Assembly (NCBI RefSeq): GCF_000423185.1
Contig: NZ_AUHM01000002.1
Span: 615,320-679,319 of the forward strand
Reading direction: 5' to 3'
DNA length: 64,000 bases
Source of the DNA: Inquilinus limosus DSM 16000
GTDB taxonomy: Bacteria; Pseudomonadota; Alphaproteobacteria; DSM-16000; Inquilinaceae
Shown piece after piece: positions 52,396 through 60,148 of this stretch. The position numbers and the translations under genes were made by a program. The notes below the pieces were generated by a model. It saw nothing but the letters and a program-made list of their open reading frames with translations, had not been told where the DNA came from and did no database searches. Numbering within the stretch: position 1 is the stretch's first letter; every line of letters starts with the position of its first letter.

Positions 52396-52495
52396 GCGGA
52401 CGCCGCGGCGACCGCCCGAGAGACCGAGGTCACACCGGGTTCGCCGATCGCAGAGTACAATTCGGGCAACTCGCATCATCTGAAGCAGGCGAGCC

Positions 52496-53545
52496 ATGCC
52501 CCTGAACCGCGATCACACCCCTTCGAGCCATGTCGCCGCGCCGGCGCGGCCGCCGATGGAGCCTGCGGAGGGCGTCCGCCGGATCAAGCTCCGGCCGCAT
52601 GAGATGACGGCGCCCGTGACCGCCACGGCCGACCTTGCCGTCATCGCCCATCTCGGCATTCCCCGCATCGAGCCCGAGTCATGGTCGCTCCGAATCGACG
52701 GGCTGGTCGGCCGGTCCCTTACGCTCGGCCTGGACGATCTGAAGGCCCGACCGAAGACGGTGGTGGAGGCGGTGCATCAATGCTGCGGCAGCCCCTTCGA
52801 GCCGCGGGTGCCGACCCGCCGCGTCGCCAATGTGCGCTGGGGCGGCGTCTATCTCGCCGCGCTGCTCGACGAGATCGGCATCGATCGAAGGGCGCGCTTC
52901 CTCTGGTCCTGCGGGCTCGACGGCGGCGATTTCGCGGGAGCCGCCTGCGACTGGTATCTCAAGGACCTGCCGCTCGAGCGGCTGTGGGCCGGCGGCGTCC
53001 TCATCGCCTACGAGCTCAACGACGCGCCGCTGCCGGCCGAGCACGGGTTTCCGGCGCGGCTCGTCGTCCCCGGCTACTATGGCACCAACAGCGTCAAATG
53101 GCTGTGGCGGCTGCACCTCGCCGAGCATCGGGCGGACGGCCTTTTCACGACCACCCTCTACAGCGACGCGAGCGACACGGCCGAGATCGCCGCCGGCATG
53201 CCGGCGCAGCGTCCGGTCTGGGCGATCGCGCCGGAGGCGGTCATCGTGGCGCCGGCGCCCGACGCGGTGATTGCGGCGGGCGAATCCACCGAGATCTGGG
53301 GCTGGAGCTGGTCCTTCCGCGGCATCGAGCGTGTCGAGGTCAGCGTCGACGGCGGCGCGAGCTACCGGCGGGCAATCCTCGAGCCACGGCACGGCTGGGC
53401 CTGGCAGCGCTTTTCGCTGCCGTGGCGGCCGGCCGATCGCGGCGCCATACAGCTTTGCGCCCGCGCCTTCGACGTCGACGGGACGACGCAGCCGCAAGAG
53501 GGGGCGCGCAACGCGATCCACACGGTGAACGTCGCCGTACCGTGA
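52496..53545 (+). CDS. Sulfite-oxidase-family molybdopterin oxidoreductase
   Basis: A 349-residue enzyme. The molybdopterin domain spans about 55-230, with the Mo ligand expected at Cys96 (VHQCCGSPFEPR, where Cys97 replaces the usual Ala/Ser). LVVPGYYGTNSVKWLWRL is typical. Residues about 235-349 match the Mo-co dimerisation domain (RVEVSVDGGASYRRA). There is no Tat leader, so it appears cytosolic unless the true start lies elsewhere. It may oxidise sulfite or reduce or oxidise an unknown substrate. Codon use is similar to neighbours. Confidence 0.85.
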   Translation: MPLNRDHTPSSHVAAPARPPMEPAEGVRRIKLRPHEMTAPVTATADLAVIAHLGIPRIEPESWSLRIDGLVGRSLTLGLDDLKARPKTVVEAVHQCCGSPFEPRVPTRRVANVRWGGVYLAALLDEIGIDRRARFLWSCGLDGGDFAGAACDWYLKDLPLERLWAGGVLIAYELNDAPLPAEHGFPARLVVPGYYGTNSVKWLWRLHLAEHRADGLFTTTLYSDASDTAEIAAGMPAQRPVWAIAPEAVIVAPAPDAVIAAGESTEIWGWSWSFRGIERVEVSVDGGASYRRAILEPRHGWAWQRFSLPWRPADRGAIQLCARAFDVDGTTQPQEGARNAIHTVNVAVP

Positions 53546-53560
53546 ATCGAAACTGTCAGC

Positions 53561-54082
53561 CTACTCCTTGCTCGCCTTCCAGTCGCGGACCTTGTCCGGC
53601 AGGCCATCATGGCCGCCCATCGGGCGCGGCGGCACGTCGTGCCACCAGTCGGGCCGGGTCGCCCGCTGCTCCGGGTTGCGCGGATAGTAGATGCGGTTCT
53701 CGCGCTTCGGCGTCTCGCCGACCACCAGCAGCCGCACCTCGGCTTCGGTGTTGTTGATGAAGGTGTGGCATAGGCCGGTGCCGGCCGGGAAGCCGACCGC
53801 GTCGCCGGGCCCGAGGCGGTGCAGAACGCCGTCGAGCCAGACGTCGGGCGTGCCCTCGATGACGTAGACGAACTCCTCCTCATGGCTCTCGGCATGCGGG
53901 TAGGAGGTGCGGCGCCCGGGCGGCAGCCGCTCGTGATGGATGCCGATGCGGGTCAGGCCGAAATGCCGGCCGAACGGCGCGCCGATGCTGAGCCGCTCGT
54001 CGTCGCCGCGGTAGGTGTGGTTGTCCGGCCCTTCGATCTCGGTCCAATGCGCGATGCAGGACGGACGGTCCGTCGGTGCCAT
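53561..54082 (-). CDS. Cupin domain-containing protein
   Basis: A 173-residue cupin. The two cupin motifs are visible: GIHHERLPPGRRTSYPHAESHEEEFVYVIEG (with His, His and Glu metal ligands) and GDAVGFPAGTGLCHTFINNT (with the fourth His). The C-terminal extension (RIYYPRN, RPDWWHDVPPR) is typical of a small proteobacterial subgroup. Possibly an isomerase or binding protein for a sugar or aromatic acid; unassigned. GGGGGGAGGCATC precedes ATG 54082. Confidence 0.87.
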   Translation of the reverse strand: MAPTDRPSCIAHWTEIEGPDNHTYRGDDERLSIGAPFGRHFGLTRIGIHHERLPPGRRTSYPHAESHEEEFVYVIEGTPDVWLDGVLHRLGPGDAVGFPAGTGLCHTFINNTEAEVRLLVVGETPKRENRIYYPRNPEQRATRPDWWHDVPPRPMGGHDGLPDKVRDWKASKE

Positions 54083-54181
54083 GATGCCTCCCCCCAAGCG
54101 AAACCAAGCTCGGCCGAGGCTAGCCGAGCCCCGCTGCCGATGCCATGTCGCTGACAGATTCGCCACCGAGCCTCGGAGACC

Positions 54182-54667
54182 ATGAGCCGACACCAATCCC
54201 GCCGACGCCTCCTCGCCCTCCTGCCGGCCGGAGTGCTGGCCGCCTGCGCCGCGCCGCTGCTCGGGCCGCCGCCGCCCCGGGTCCGCATCGTCGATCTGCG
54301 GCCCGTGGACGCCACGATGTTCGAGCAGCGCTGGGAGGCGCTGCTGCGGGTCGAGGAGGAGGCCGGCACCGGGATGCAGGTCGACGCCATGACCGCGGCG
54401 ATCGAGCTGAACGGGCGCGAGTTCGGCAACGGCCGCAGCGACCGCCCCTTCGCGCTGACGGCCCATGGCGAGCGCGAGGTCGCGGTGCCGCTGCGCGGCT
54501 CCGGCCTCGGCCTGGTCGATCAGCTGGCCACGATCGGCCGCCGCGGCGAGCTGAAATGGCGGGTCGAGGGCGTGTTCCTGAGCGCCGGCCGCCAGATCCC
54601 CTATCGCGACGAGGGCACGGTGTTCTCGCTCCGGGACACGTTGAGGGATTCGCTGCTGCCCTTCTGA
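54182..54667 (+). CDS. LEA type 2 (WHy-domain-like) lipoprotein
   Basis: A 161-residue lipoprotein. The leader SRHQSRRRLLALLPAGVLAAC has the lipobox LAAC at residue 21. After PPPPRVRIVDLRPVDATMFEQRWEALLRV comes a single immunoglobulin-like beta sandwich as in LEA type 2/WHy proteins, linked to desiccation or membrane stress. Its 3' end overlaps the convergent mocR by 67 bp, so both reading frames are used in that stretch. Confidence 0.75.
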   Translation: MSRHQSRRRLLALLPAGVLAACAAPLLGPPPPRVRIVDLRPVDATMFEQRWEALLRVEEEAGTGMQVDAMTAAIELNGREFGNGRSDRPFALTAHGEREVAVPLRGSGLGLVDQLATIGRRGELKWRVEGVFLSAGRQIPYRDEGTVFSLRDTLRDSLLPF

Positions 54668-56016
54668 GGACCCAGCGCCGCCCGCAGCCGGACCAGCGCC
54701 TCCGCCAGCGCGGCCCGGCTGCGGGCGGCGCCGAGGCTGAGGCGCAGGCCCCGCGGCGCCTCCCGCGTCACCGCGAAGACCTCGGCGGCGACCACCTCCA
54801 CCCCGGCCGCGAGGCAGCGGGCGGCGGCCGCGCCGGCGTCGCCGGACAGCGGCAGCCAGAGATGCGGGCTCGGGGCGCGGTTCGGCGGGACCAGCCCGGG
54901 CAGGGCGCGGCGCGCCTGGGCGTGCCGGGCCGCCGTCTCGGCCCGCTGCCAGGCCAGGCGGCGGGCGGCGGTGCCGTCCTCGATCCAGCGGCAGGCGACC
55001 TCGCCCATCAGCGGCGCCAGCGGCCAGCTGGTGGCATGGATCTGGTCCGCCAGGCTGCGCGCGGGCTCGCAGGCGCCGGCGACCAGGCCGAAGCGCAGGC
55101 CGGGCGCCACGGTCTTGGACAGGCTGGTGACCAGAATGCCGCGTTCCGGCACCAGCGCCGCCAAAGGCGGCCGGCCGGCCAGGGCGCCATAGGCGTCGTC
55201 CTCGACCAGCCACAGGCCGTGGCGGCGGACGACCTCCGCCACCTCCGCCTGCCGCGCCGGGCCCATCACCGCGCCGGTCGGGTTCTGCAGGTTCGGCACC
55301 AGCACAACGACCCGGGCGCCGGTGGCGCGGGCGGCGCGGTCGAGCGCGTCGGGCAGCACACCCTCGCCGTCCATGGCGACGCCGTGCAGCGGCAGGCGCA
55401 GCCAGCGCGCCGCCGCCTTGAGGCCGGGGAAGGCCAGCTCCTCCACCAGCACGGGGTCGCCGGAGGCGCGGAGCTGCAGCAGCACCGCGGTCAGCGCCGC
55501 CTGCGCCCCGGCGCAGGGCGCCACCTCGGCCGGACGCAGATGCAGGCCGCGGGCCGCCAGCCAGGCGGCGCCGGCGATCCGCGCCCGCTGCAGCAGCGCC
55601 GGCGGATGATAGGCCAGCCCCGCATCGGCCCGGCCCTCGGCGGCGACCGCGGCCAGGGCGACGGCGAGGTCGGCGCTGTCCGGGTGGGCCGCCGGGACAT
55701 TGGTCGACAGATCGATCGGCTGCGGCCCGCCTTCTGCCATGCCGGCCGCCTTGAGGCCGAACAGCGCCGCCTCGCGGCTGGCCGCCAGGACATAGGTGCC
55801 GCGCCCGACCTCGCCCGAGACCAGGTGCCGCCGCGCCGCCTCGCGATAGGCCTGCGTCACCGTGCTGACATTGAGGCCGAGCCGCCAGGCCAGGTCGCGA
55901 TGCGTCGGCAGCCTTTCGCCGGGGCGCAGGTCGCCGGTGGCGATGGCCTCGGCCAGCGCCTCGACGATGGCGAGGTAGCGGACCGGGCCGCGCCTCTCCA
56001 GGCTCGGGACCCACAT
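54601..56016 (-). CDS. MocR/PdxR-type regulator (GntR-aminotransferase fusion)
   Basis: A 471-residue transcription factor. Residues 1-75 are a GntR winged helix (YLAIVEALAEAIATGDL, PTHRDLAWRLGLNVSTVTQAYREA). The rest is a fold-type I aminotransferase domain with the PLP lysine in TSLSKTVAPGLRFG and NLQNPTGAVM. MocR proteins sense PLP or its amino-acid adducts. I start at ATG 56016. It diverges from a PLP-dependent dehydratase gene with two direct repeats between them, which fits binding as a dimer. Confidence 0.92.
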   Translation of the reverse strand: MWVPSLERRGPVRYLAIVEALAEAIATGDLRPGERLPTHRDLAWRLGLNVSTVTQAYREAARRHLVSGEVGRGTYVLAASREAALFGLKAAGMAEGGPQPIDLSTNVPAAHPDSADLAVALAAVAAEGRADAGLAYHPPALLQRARIAGAAWLAARGLHLRPAEVAPCAGAQAALTAVLLQLRASGDPVLVEELAFPGLKAAARWLRLPLHGVAMDGEGVLPDALDRAARATGARVVVLVPNLQNPTGAVMGPARQAEVAEVVRRHGLWLVEDDAYGALAGRPPLAALVPERGILVTSLSKTVAPGLRFGLVAGACEPARSLADQIHATSWPLAPLMGEVACRWIEDGTAARRLAWQRAETAARHAQARRALPGLVPPNRAPSPHLWLPLSGDAGAAAARCLAAGVEVVAAEVFAVTREAPRGLRLSLGAARSRAALAEALVRLRAALGPQKGSSESLNVSRSENTVPSSR

Positions 56017-56026
56017 TCTTGTCTGC

Positions 56027-56055
56027 CACACAATGTCTTCGTTGACCCACACAAT
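56027..56055. promoter_or_regulatory. MocR direct-repeat operator
   Basis: CACACAAT occurs at 56027-56034 and again at 56048-56055, exactly 21 bp apart (two helix turns on the same face). The extended repeats are GCCACACAATG and CCCACACAATC. Direct repeats at two-turn spacing are the known MocR/GabR operator architecture. They lie 10 bp from the mocR start and 50 bp from the dehydratase ATG. Confidence 0.7.
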
Positions 56056-56105
56056 CGGCGCCGCCGATGCTGGCGTCAATCCTGCCCCGATCCGGAGCGC
56101 CGACC

Positions 56106-57062
56106 ATGTTCGACCTGACCGACCTCGAGGCCGCCGCCCGCGTGGTGCACGCGGCCATGCCGCCGACCCCGCAATTCGCCTGGCCGCTGCTGGCCGCGCG
56201 CGCCGGCTGCGAGGTCTGGGTCAAGCACGAGAACCACACCCCGATCGGCGCCTACAAGGCGCGCAACGGGCTGGTCTTCATCGACTCGCTGCGCCGCCGC
56301 CGGCCGGAGATCCGCGGCATCGTCACGGCGACGCGCGGCAATCACGGCCAGAGCCTGCCCTTCGCCGCGCGCGGCACCGGCATCGCCGTCACCGTGGTGG
56401 TGCCGCACGGCAACTCGGTCGAGAAGAACGCCGCCATGCGCGCCTTCGGGGCGGAGCTGGTGGAGCACGGCCGCGATTTCGACGAGGCCTATGCCCATGC
56501 CAGGCACCTGGCCGAAGAGCGCGGGCTGGAGATGGCGCCCGCCTTCCATCCCGACCTGATGCGCGGCGCCGCCACCTATGCGCTGGAGCTGTTCCGGGCG
56601 GTGGCGGATCTCGACACCGTCTATGTGCCGATCGGCATGGGGTCGGGCATCTGCGGCCTGATCCGCACCCGCGACCTGCTGGGGCTGAGCACCCGGATCG
56701 TGGGCGTGGTCTCGACCGAGGCGCCGGCGGTGGCGCTGTCGGTCGAGGCCGGACGGGTGGTGACGACCGAGACCGCCCGCACCTTCGCCGACGGCATGGC
56801 CTGCCGGGTGCCGGACCCGGAGGCCTTCGCCATCGTCCGCGCCGGCGCCGACCGGATCGTCCGGGTGACCGACGAGGAGGTCGCCGCCGCCCTGCGCGCC
56901 TACTGGACCGACACCCACAACCTGGCCGAGGGCGCGGGCGCGGCCGCCCTGGCGGCGCTGCTGCAGGAGCGCGAACGGATGCAGGGCAGGCGCGTCGGCC
57001 TGATCCTGACCGGCGGCAACATCGACCTGGCGGTGGCCCGGAGGGTGCTGGCGGAGGGTTAG
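56106..57062 (+). CDS. Threonine dehydratase-like PLP enzyme
   Basis: A 318-residue fold-type II PLP enzyme. The Schiff-base lysine lies in HTPIGAYKARNGL and the phosphate-binding glycine loop in a later GMGSGICGLIR. It lacks a regulatory ACT domain, so it is the short, catabolic kind. It could deaminate threonine, serine or a hydroxyaspartate. GGAG at 56095-56098 supports ATG 56106. It is probably controlled by the divergent MocR, whose PLP-adduct sensing fits an amino-acid substrate. Confidence 0.87.
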   Translation: MFDLTDLEAAARVVHAAMPPTPQFAWPLLAARAGCEVWVKHENHTPIGAYKARNGLVFIDSLRRRRPEIRGIVTATRGNHGQSLPFAARGTGIAVTVVVPHGNSVEKNAAMRAFGAELVEHGRDFDEAYAHARHLAEERGLEMAPAFHPDLMRGAATYALELFRAVADLDTVYVPIGMGSGICGLIRTRDLLGLSTRIVGVVSTEAPAVALSVEAGRVVTTETARTFADGMACRVPDPEAFAIVRAGADRIVRVTDEEVAAALRAYWTDTHNLAEGAGAAALAALLQERERMQGRRVGLILTGGNIDLAVARRVLAEG

Positions 57063-57078
57063 GGACGCGTCCGGGAGG

Positions 57079-57336
57079 TCACGGCCGGCGTCGCCGCCCG
57101 GCCAGGAGGACCTCCGGCTCGCCATCCCCGGCCAGCTCCCTGCAGCGGGTCACCTCGGGCGAGATCCAGCGCTGCGCCCACCGCGCCTGCTCGGCATGGT
57201 CGGAGGGCCGGTCCCAGGCGCTGGCCGTGGCGCGCGCCTCCGCCTCGCTTCCGGCCCGGACGATCAGCACCGACCGGGTCTCGCCGCGCCAGCTCTCATC
57301 GCTCCAGTCGCGCGGATACAGCTTGTAGAACGCCAT
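57079..57336 (-). CDS. Conserved small protein of unknown function
   Basis: An 85-residue soluble protein. It starts MAFYKLYPRDWSDESWRGET with a strong ribosome site (AAGGAGACGG) directly upstream, then an Ala/Glu helix (SEAEARATASAWDRP) and a basic C-terminal tail (AGRRRRP). The layout of a short beta hairpin and helices suggests a compact folded protein. Unrecognised. It converges with the dehydratase gene, 16 bp away. Confidence 0.65.
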   Translation of the reverse strand: MAFYKLYPRDWSDESWRGETRSVLIVRAGSEAEARATASAWDRPSDHAEQARWAQRWISPEVTRCRELAGDGEPEVLLAGRRRRP

Positions 57337-57380
57337 CCGTCTCCTTCGGCCGGCCGCGGCGGCCGGCCCCTTCCCGTCCG

Positions 57381-57593
57381 TCAGCCGCGCTCCTTCGGCG
57401 CCGGGGCGCGATGGGCCGCGACCGCCGCCTCGAGCTCCTTGGCGGCCTGCAGCGAGATCGCGTGCATGGTCATGTTGCCGCGCCGCGCATAGCGTTCGGC
57501 ATCCTCGCGCGCCTCGCGGGCCTGGCGCTCCGCCACCTTCGCGGACCCCGCATCCTTGCCCAGCGCCGAGAGGCGGATTTCACCTGCCGTCAT
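57381..57593 (-). CDS. Small helical protein of unknown function
   Basis: A 70-residue, strongly helical, charged protein (AKVAERQAREAREDAERYARRGN). Heptad-like spacing of Ala and Glu/Arg suggests a coiled coil. AAGGACATC precedes the ATG at a long spacing. It lies 44 bp from the 85-residue gene on the same strand. No family recognised; it could be a spurious frame, but composition and position favour a real gene. Confidence 0.5.
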   Translation of the reverse strand: MTAGEIRLSALGKDAGSAKVAERQAREAREDAERYARRGNMTMHAISLQAAKELEAAVAAHRAPAPKERG

Positions 57594-57963
57594 GTCGAGA
57601 TGTCCTTATCGGTTCGAGCACCAGCATGGCCCGGCCGTCCCAGCTTGGCCAGACAATATTTCGAAATGATCATCCATGGTCCTGCAGATGCAAATTTCCA
57701 GGGCATGGCGAAAAAATCAAAATGCTGCAGCCGGTGACGGCATCTTGAGATATACCTGAAGGCACTGCGCAGGACGATTTTTGCAGACAAAAGCCGGAAT
57801 TCGCCTTATGCTGCCTTTCCTCAGGATTTATTGAGCGCCCGATGCGCAGAGTGCCCGTAGTGACGGAGCGCACCTGCGGTCACACGCGTTCCGTCGGTTC
57901 CGGCCGCGGCGCGATGGACGGGCCGACCCTCACCGCGCCCCCGCCGGGCGCAGAAATGCAGGA
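57594..57963. other. 370-bp intergenic region, no gene seen
   Basis: Locally lower in GC than the surroundings. Short frames exist on the minus strand (57590-57873), but they are cysteine/histidine-rich low-complexity translations without a good ribosome site. A 10-bp palindrome ATTTCGAAAT lies at 57658-57667. It probably holds promoters for the flanking small genes; an unannotated RNA cannot be excluded. Confidence 0.45.
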
Positions 57964-58209
57964 ATGACCGACAACCGATATGCCGTGGGCAGCACCGTCT
58001 ACATCTGGCGGCGGCCCAGCCCCAGCTCCGCGATCGCCGGCGCCTATACGGTGGTGGCGCATTACCCGAGCGAATCCTCCGGCCGGCTGTACCGGGTGCG
58101 CAGCGTGCTCGGGACCGAGGAACGCATGGTGCCCGAGGCCGATCTCTCCGACGTGCCGCGCGGCGCCGACACCCTGGAGCGCACCCCGCGCAAGCGGCGC
58201 AGCGCCTGA
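57964..58209 (+). CDS. Conserved small alphaproteobacterial protein
   Basis: An 81-residue protein, probably beta-rich: YAVGSTVYIWRR, AIAGAYTVVAHYPSES and GRLYRVRSVLGTEERMVPEADL resemble a small SH3-like barrel. A basic C-terminus (RTPRKRRSA) might contact nucleic acid. The ribosome site (GCAGGA) is close to the ATG. It precedes the YkgJ gene by 11 bp, and they may be one unit. Function unknown. Confidence 0.65.
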   Translation: MTDNRYAVGSTVYIWRRPSPSSAIAGAYTVVAHYPSESSGRLYRVRSVLGTEERMVPEADLSDVPRGADTLERTPRKRRSA

Positions 58210-58220
58210 TCGGGGTCGGG

Positions 58221-58529
58221 ATGGGCGAGACGTCCCGCGCCGGGGCCGCGGCGTTCGACTGCCGGGCCTGCGGCGCCTGCTGCGCCTTCTCCCGCGATTG
58301 GCCGCGATTCTGGACCGAAAGCGCGGCCGAGATCGAGCGCGTTCCCCGCCGCTACCGCGACGATGCCCGGATGCGCTGCGACGGCGACCGCTGCACCGCC
58401 CTGGAAGGCGAGATCGGCCGCTCCACCCGTTGTGCGGTCTATGCCGACCGGCCGGTGGTCTGCCGCGACTGCGCGCCGGGCGACGACGCCTGCCGGATCG
58501 CCAGGGCCGGCCTCGGGCTGGCGGTGTAG
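58221..58529 (+). CDS. YkgJ family cysteine cluster protein
   Basis: A 102-residue protein of the YkgJ/CxxCxxCC family. The cluster CRACGACC is at about residues 14-21, with further cysteines at RCDGDRCTA, STRCAVYADRPVVCRDC and DDACR. The spacing fits a metal-binding (Zn or Fe-S) fold with the YxxRPxxCRxF-like pattern. Function is unknown. GGGGTCGGG precedes the ATG. Confidence 0.88.
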   Translation: MGETSRAGAAAFDCRACGACCAFSRDWPRFWTESAAEIERVPRRYRDDARMRCDGDRCTALEGEIGRSTRCAVYADRPVVCRDCAPGDDACRIARAGLGLAV

Positions 58530-58550
58530 CGCGCCCGGCCGATCGCCCCC

Positions 58551-59381
58551 TTACTCCCCCTGCTGCAGCAGCGAGCCGCGGCTGCGGGCGGTGCGGAAGC
58601 CCCAGAGGAAGGCGGCGCAGCCGAGCGCGAGCCAGACCACGTTGAGGCCGATCGCGGCCAGGAAATGGCCCATGGCGAAGCCCTGGCCGTGCAAGAGGCC
58701 GCGCATGCCCTCGAACACATGGGCCGGGGGCAGCGCCAGGGCCACGCCCTGCAGCCAGCCGGGCAGCACCGAGACCGGGTAGTAGATCGCGCTGATCGGC
58801 GAGATGGCGAAGACGATGGCCCAGGCCAGCCCCTCGGCCCCCATGCCGTAGCGCAGGATCAGCGCCAGCACGACGAGCGCGATGGCCCAGCCGGTGACGA
58901 TCAGGTTGACGAAGAAGGCCAGCGGCGGCAGGCCGAGCGAGAAGATGTTCCAGTGATAGAGCAGGATCGCCAGCAGCGCCGCCGGCACCACCCCGATCAG
59001 GGTGCGGATCAGGCTCATCGCCATCAGCGACGCCACCCATTCCCACGGCCGCAGCGGGCTGACGAAGAGGTGGCCGAGATTGCGGCTCCACATCTCCTCG
59101 AGGAAGGAGATCGACATGCCGAGCTGGGCCCGGAACAGGAGGTCCCACAGCAGCACCGCCGAGATCAGCACCCCCGCGGCCTGGGCCTGCCAGTTCATCG
59201 CCGGCGCCAGGCTCTCGGTGATCAGGCCCCAGACCACCATCTGCACCGTCGGCCAGTAGATCAGCTCGATCACCCGCGGCACCGATCCGCGCAGGATGTA
59301 GAGATGGCGCAGCATCACCGCGGCGATGCGGCCCGCGGCCGAGCCGTGCACGGCGGGCGGAGAGGCGGGGGTTCCGGTCAT
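58551..59381 (-). CDS. ABC-2 type exporter permease
   Basis: A 276-residue inner-membrane permease of the ABC-2 family with six segments. RNLGHLFVSPLRPWEWVASLM is the amphipathic coupling part, and a typical GVLPGWLQGVALALPPAHVFEGMRG loop is near the end. It pairs with the upstream ATPase gene through a TCAT/ATGA overlap. NodJ-like or drug/polysaccharide export is possible; no substrate clue is present. Confidence 0.9.
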   Translation of the reverse strand: MTGTPASPPAVHGSAAGRIAAVMLRHLYILRGSVPRVIELIYWPTVQMVVWGLITESLAPAMNWQAQAAGVLISAVLLWDLLFRAQLGMSISFLEEMWSRNLGHLFVSPLRPWEWVASLMAMSLIRTLIGVVPAALLAILLYHWNIFSLGLPPLAFFVNLIVTGWAIALVVLALILRYGMGAEGLAWAIVFAISPISAIYYPVSVLPGWLQGVALALPPAHVFEGMRGLLHGQGFAMGHFLAAIGLNVVWLALGCAAFLWGFRTARSRGSLLQQGE

Positions 59382-60139
59382 TGCGCCGCCTGGCCCAGCG
59401 CGCCGCGGCTGCGGGCGATGTCGAGGAACACCTCCTCCAGATCGGTGCGGCCGTATTTGGCGATGAGGTGGTCCGGCGAGCCCTGGTCGACGATCTTCCC
59501 GGCCTTCATCATCAGCACCTGGTCGCACAGCCGCTCGACCTCGGCCATGTTGTGGCTGGCCAGCAGGATGGTCGCCCCGCGCTCGGCCCGGTAACGCTCG
59601 AGCATGCCGCGCACCCAGTCGCCGGTGTCGGGGTCGAGCGAGGCGGTCGGCTCGTCGAGCAGCAGCAGCTCGGGCGTGTTGACCAGCGCCTTGGCCAACG
59701 CCACCCGGGTCTTCTGCCCGGCGGACAATTTACCGGACGGTCGGTCGATGAATCCGGCCAGGTCCAGCATCTCCGCCAGCTCGCCGATGCGGCGGCGTCG
59801 GTCGCGCACGCCGTAGAGCCGGGCATAGACCGCCAGGTTCTCGCGCACCGTCAGCCGGTGCGGCAGATCGACATAGGGACTCGAGAAGTTCATCCGGGGC
59901 AGGACGGCCCAGCGATCCCGTGCCATGTCGTGGCCCAGCACGGTGATGCGGCCGCCGGACGGCAGCAGCAGGCCGAGCAGCATCGAGATCGTGGTGGTCT
60001 TGCCCGCCCCGTTGCCGCCGAGCAGGGCCACGGTGGCGCCGCGCGGCACCGCGAAGGAGATGCCGTCGACCGCGGGCGCGGCACCGCGATGGAAGCGCTT
60101 GGTCAGGCGCTCCGCTATGATGACGCCGTCGGAGAGCAT
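59378..60139 (-). CDS. ABC-2 type exporter ATPase
   Basis: A 253-residue ATPase: Walker A GGNGAGKTT, signature LSAGQKTR, Walker B LLLLDEPTASLD and H-loop LLASHNMAE. The DrrA/CcmA-like export branch is indicated by its C-terminal region (DLEEVFLDIARSRG). It starts at ATG 60139, only 9 bp from the regB start on the other strand, with no good ribosome site, so its mRNA may be leaderless or translation inefficient. Confidence 0.9.
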   Translation of the reverse strand: MLSDGVIIAERLTKRFHRGAAPAVDGISFAVPRGATVALLGGNGAGKTTTISMLLGLLLPSGGRITVLGHDMARDRWAVLPRMNFSSPYVDLPHRLTVRENLAVYARLYGVRDRRRRIGELAEMLDLAGFIDRPSGKLSAGQKTRVALAKALVNTPELLLLDEPTASLDPDTGDWVRGMLERYRAERGATILLASHNMAEVERLCDQVLMMKAGKIVDQGSPDHLIAKYGRTDLEEVFLDIARSRGALGQAAQ

Positions 60140-60148
60140 GGAGCGAGA

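Noticed and set aside
54601-54667. Frame conflict between the LEA lipoprotein and mocR ends
   Set aside because: Both frames have coding character; a 67-bp convergent overlap is acceptable, so neither was called broken.
57590-57873. Two short minus-strand frames (66 and 67 codons)
   Set aside because: Overlapping each other, no ribosome site, no conserved-looking pattern.
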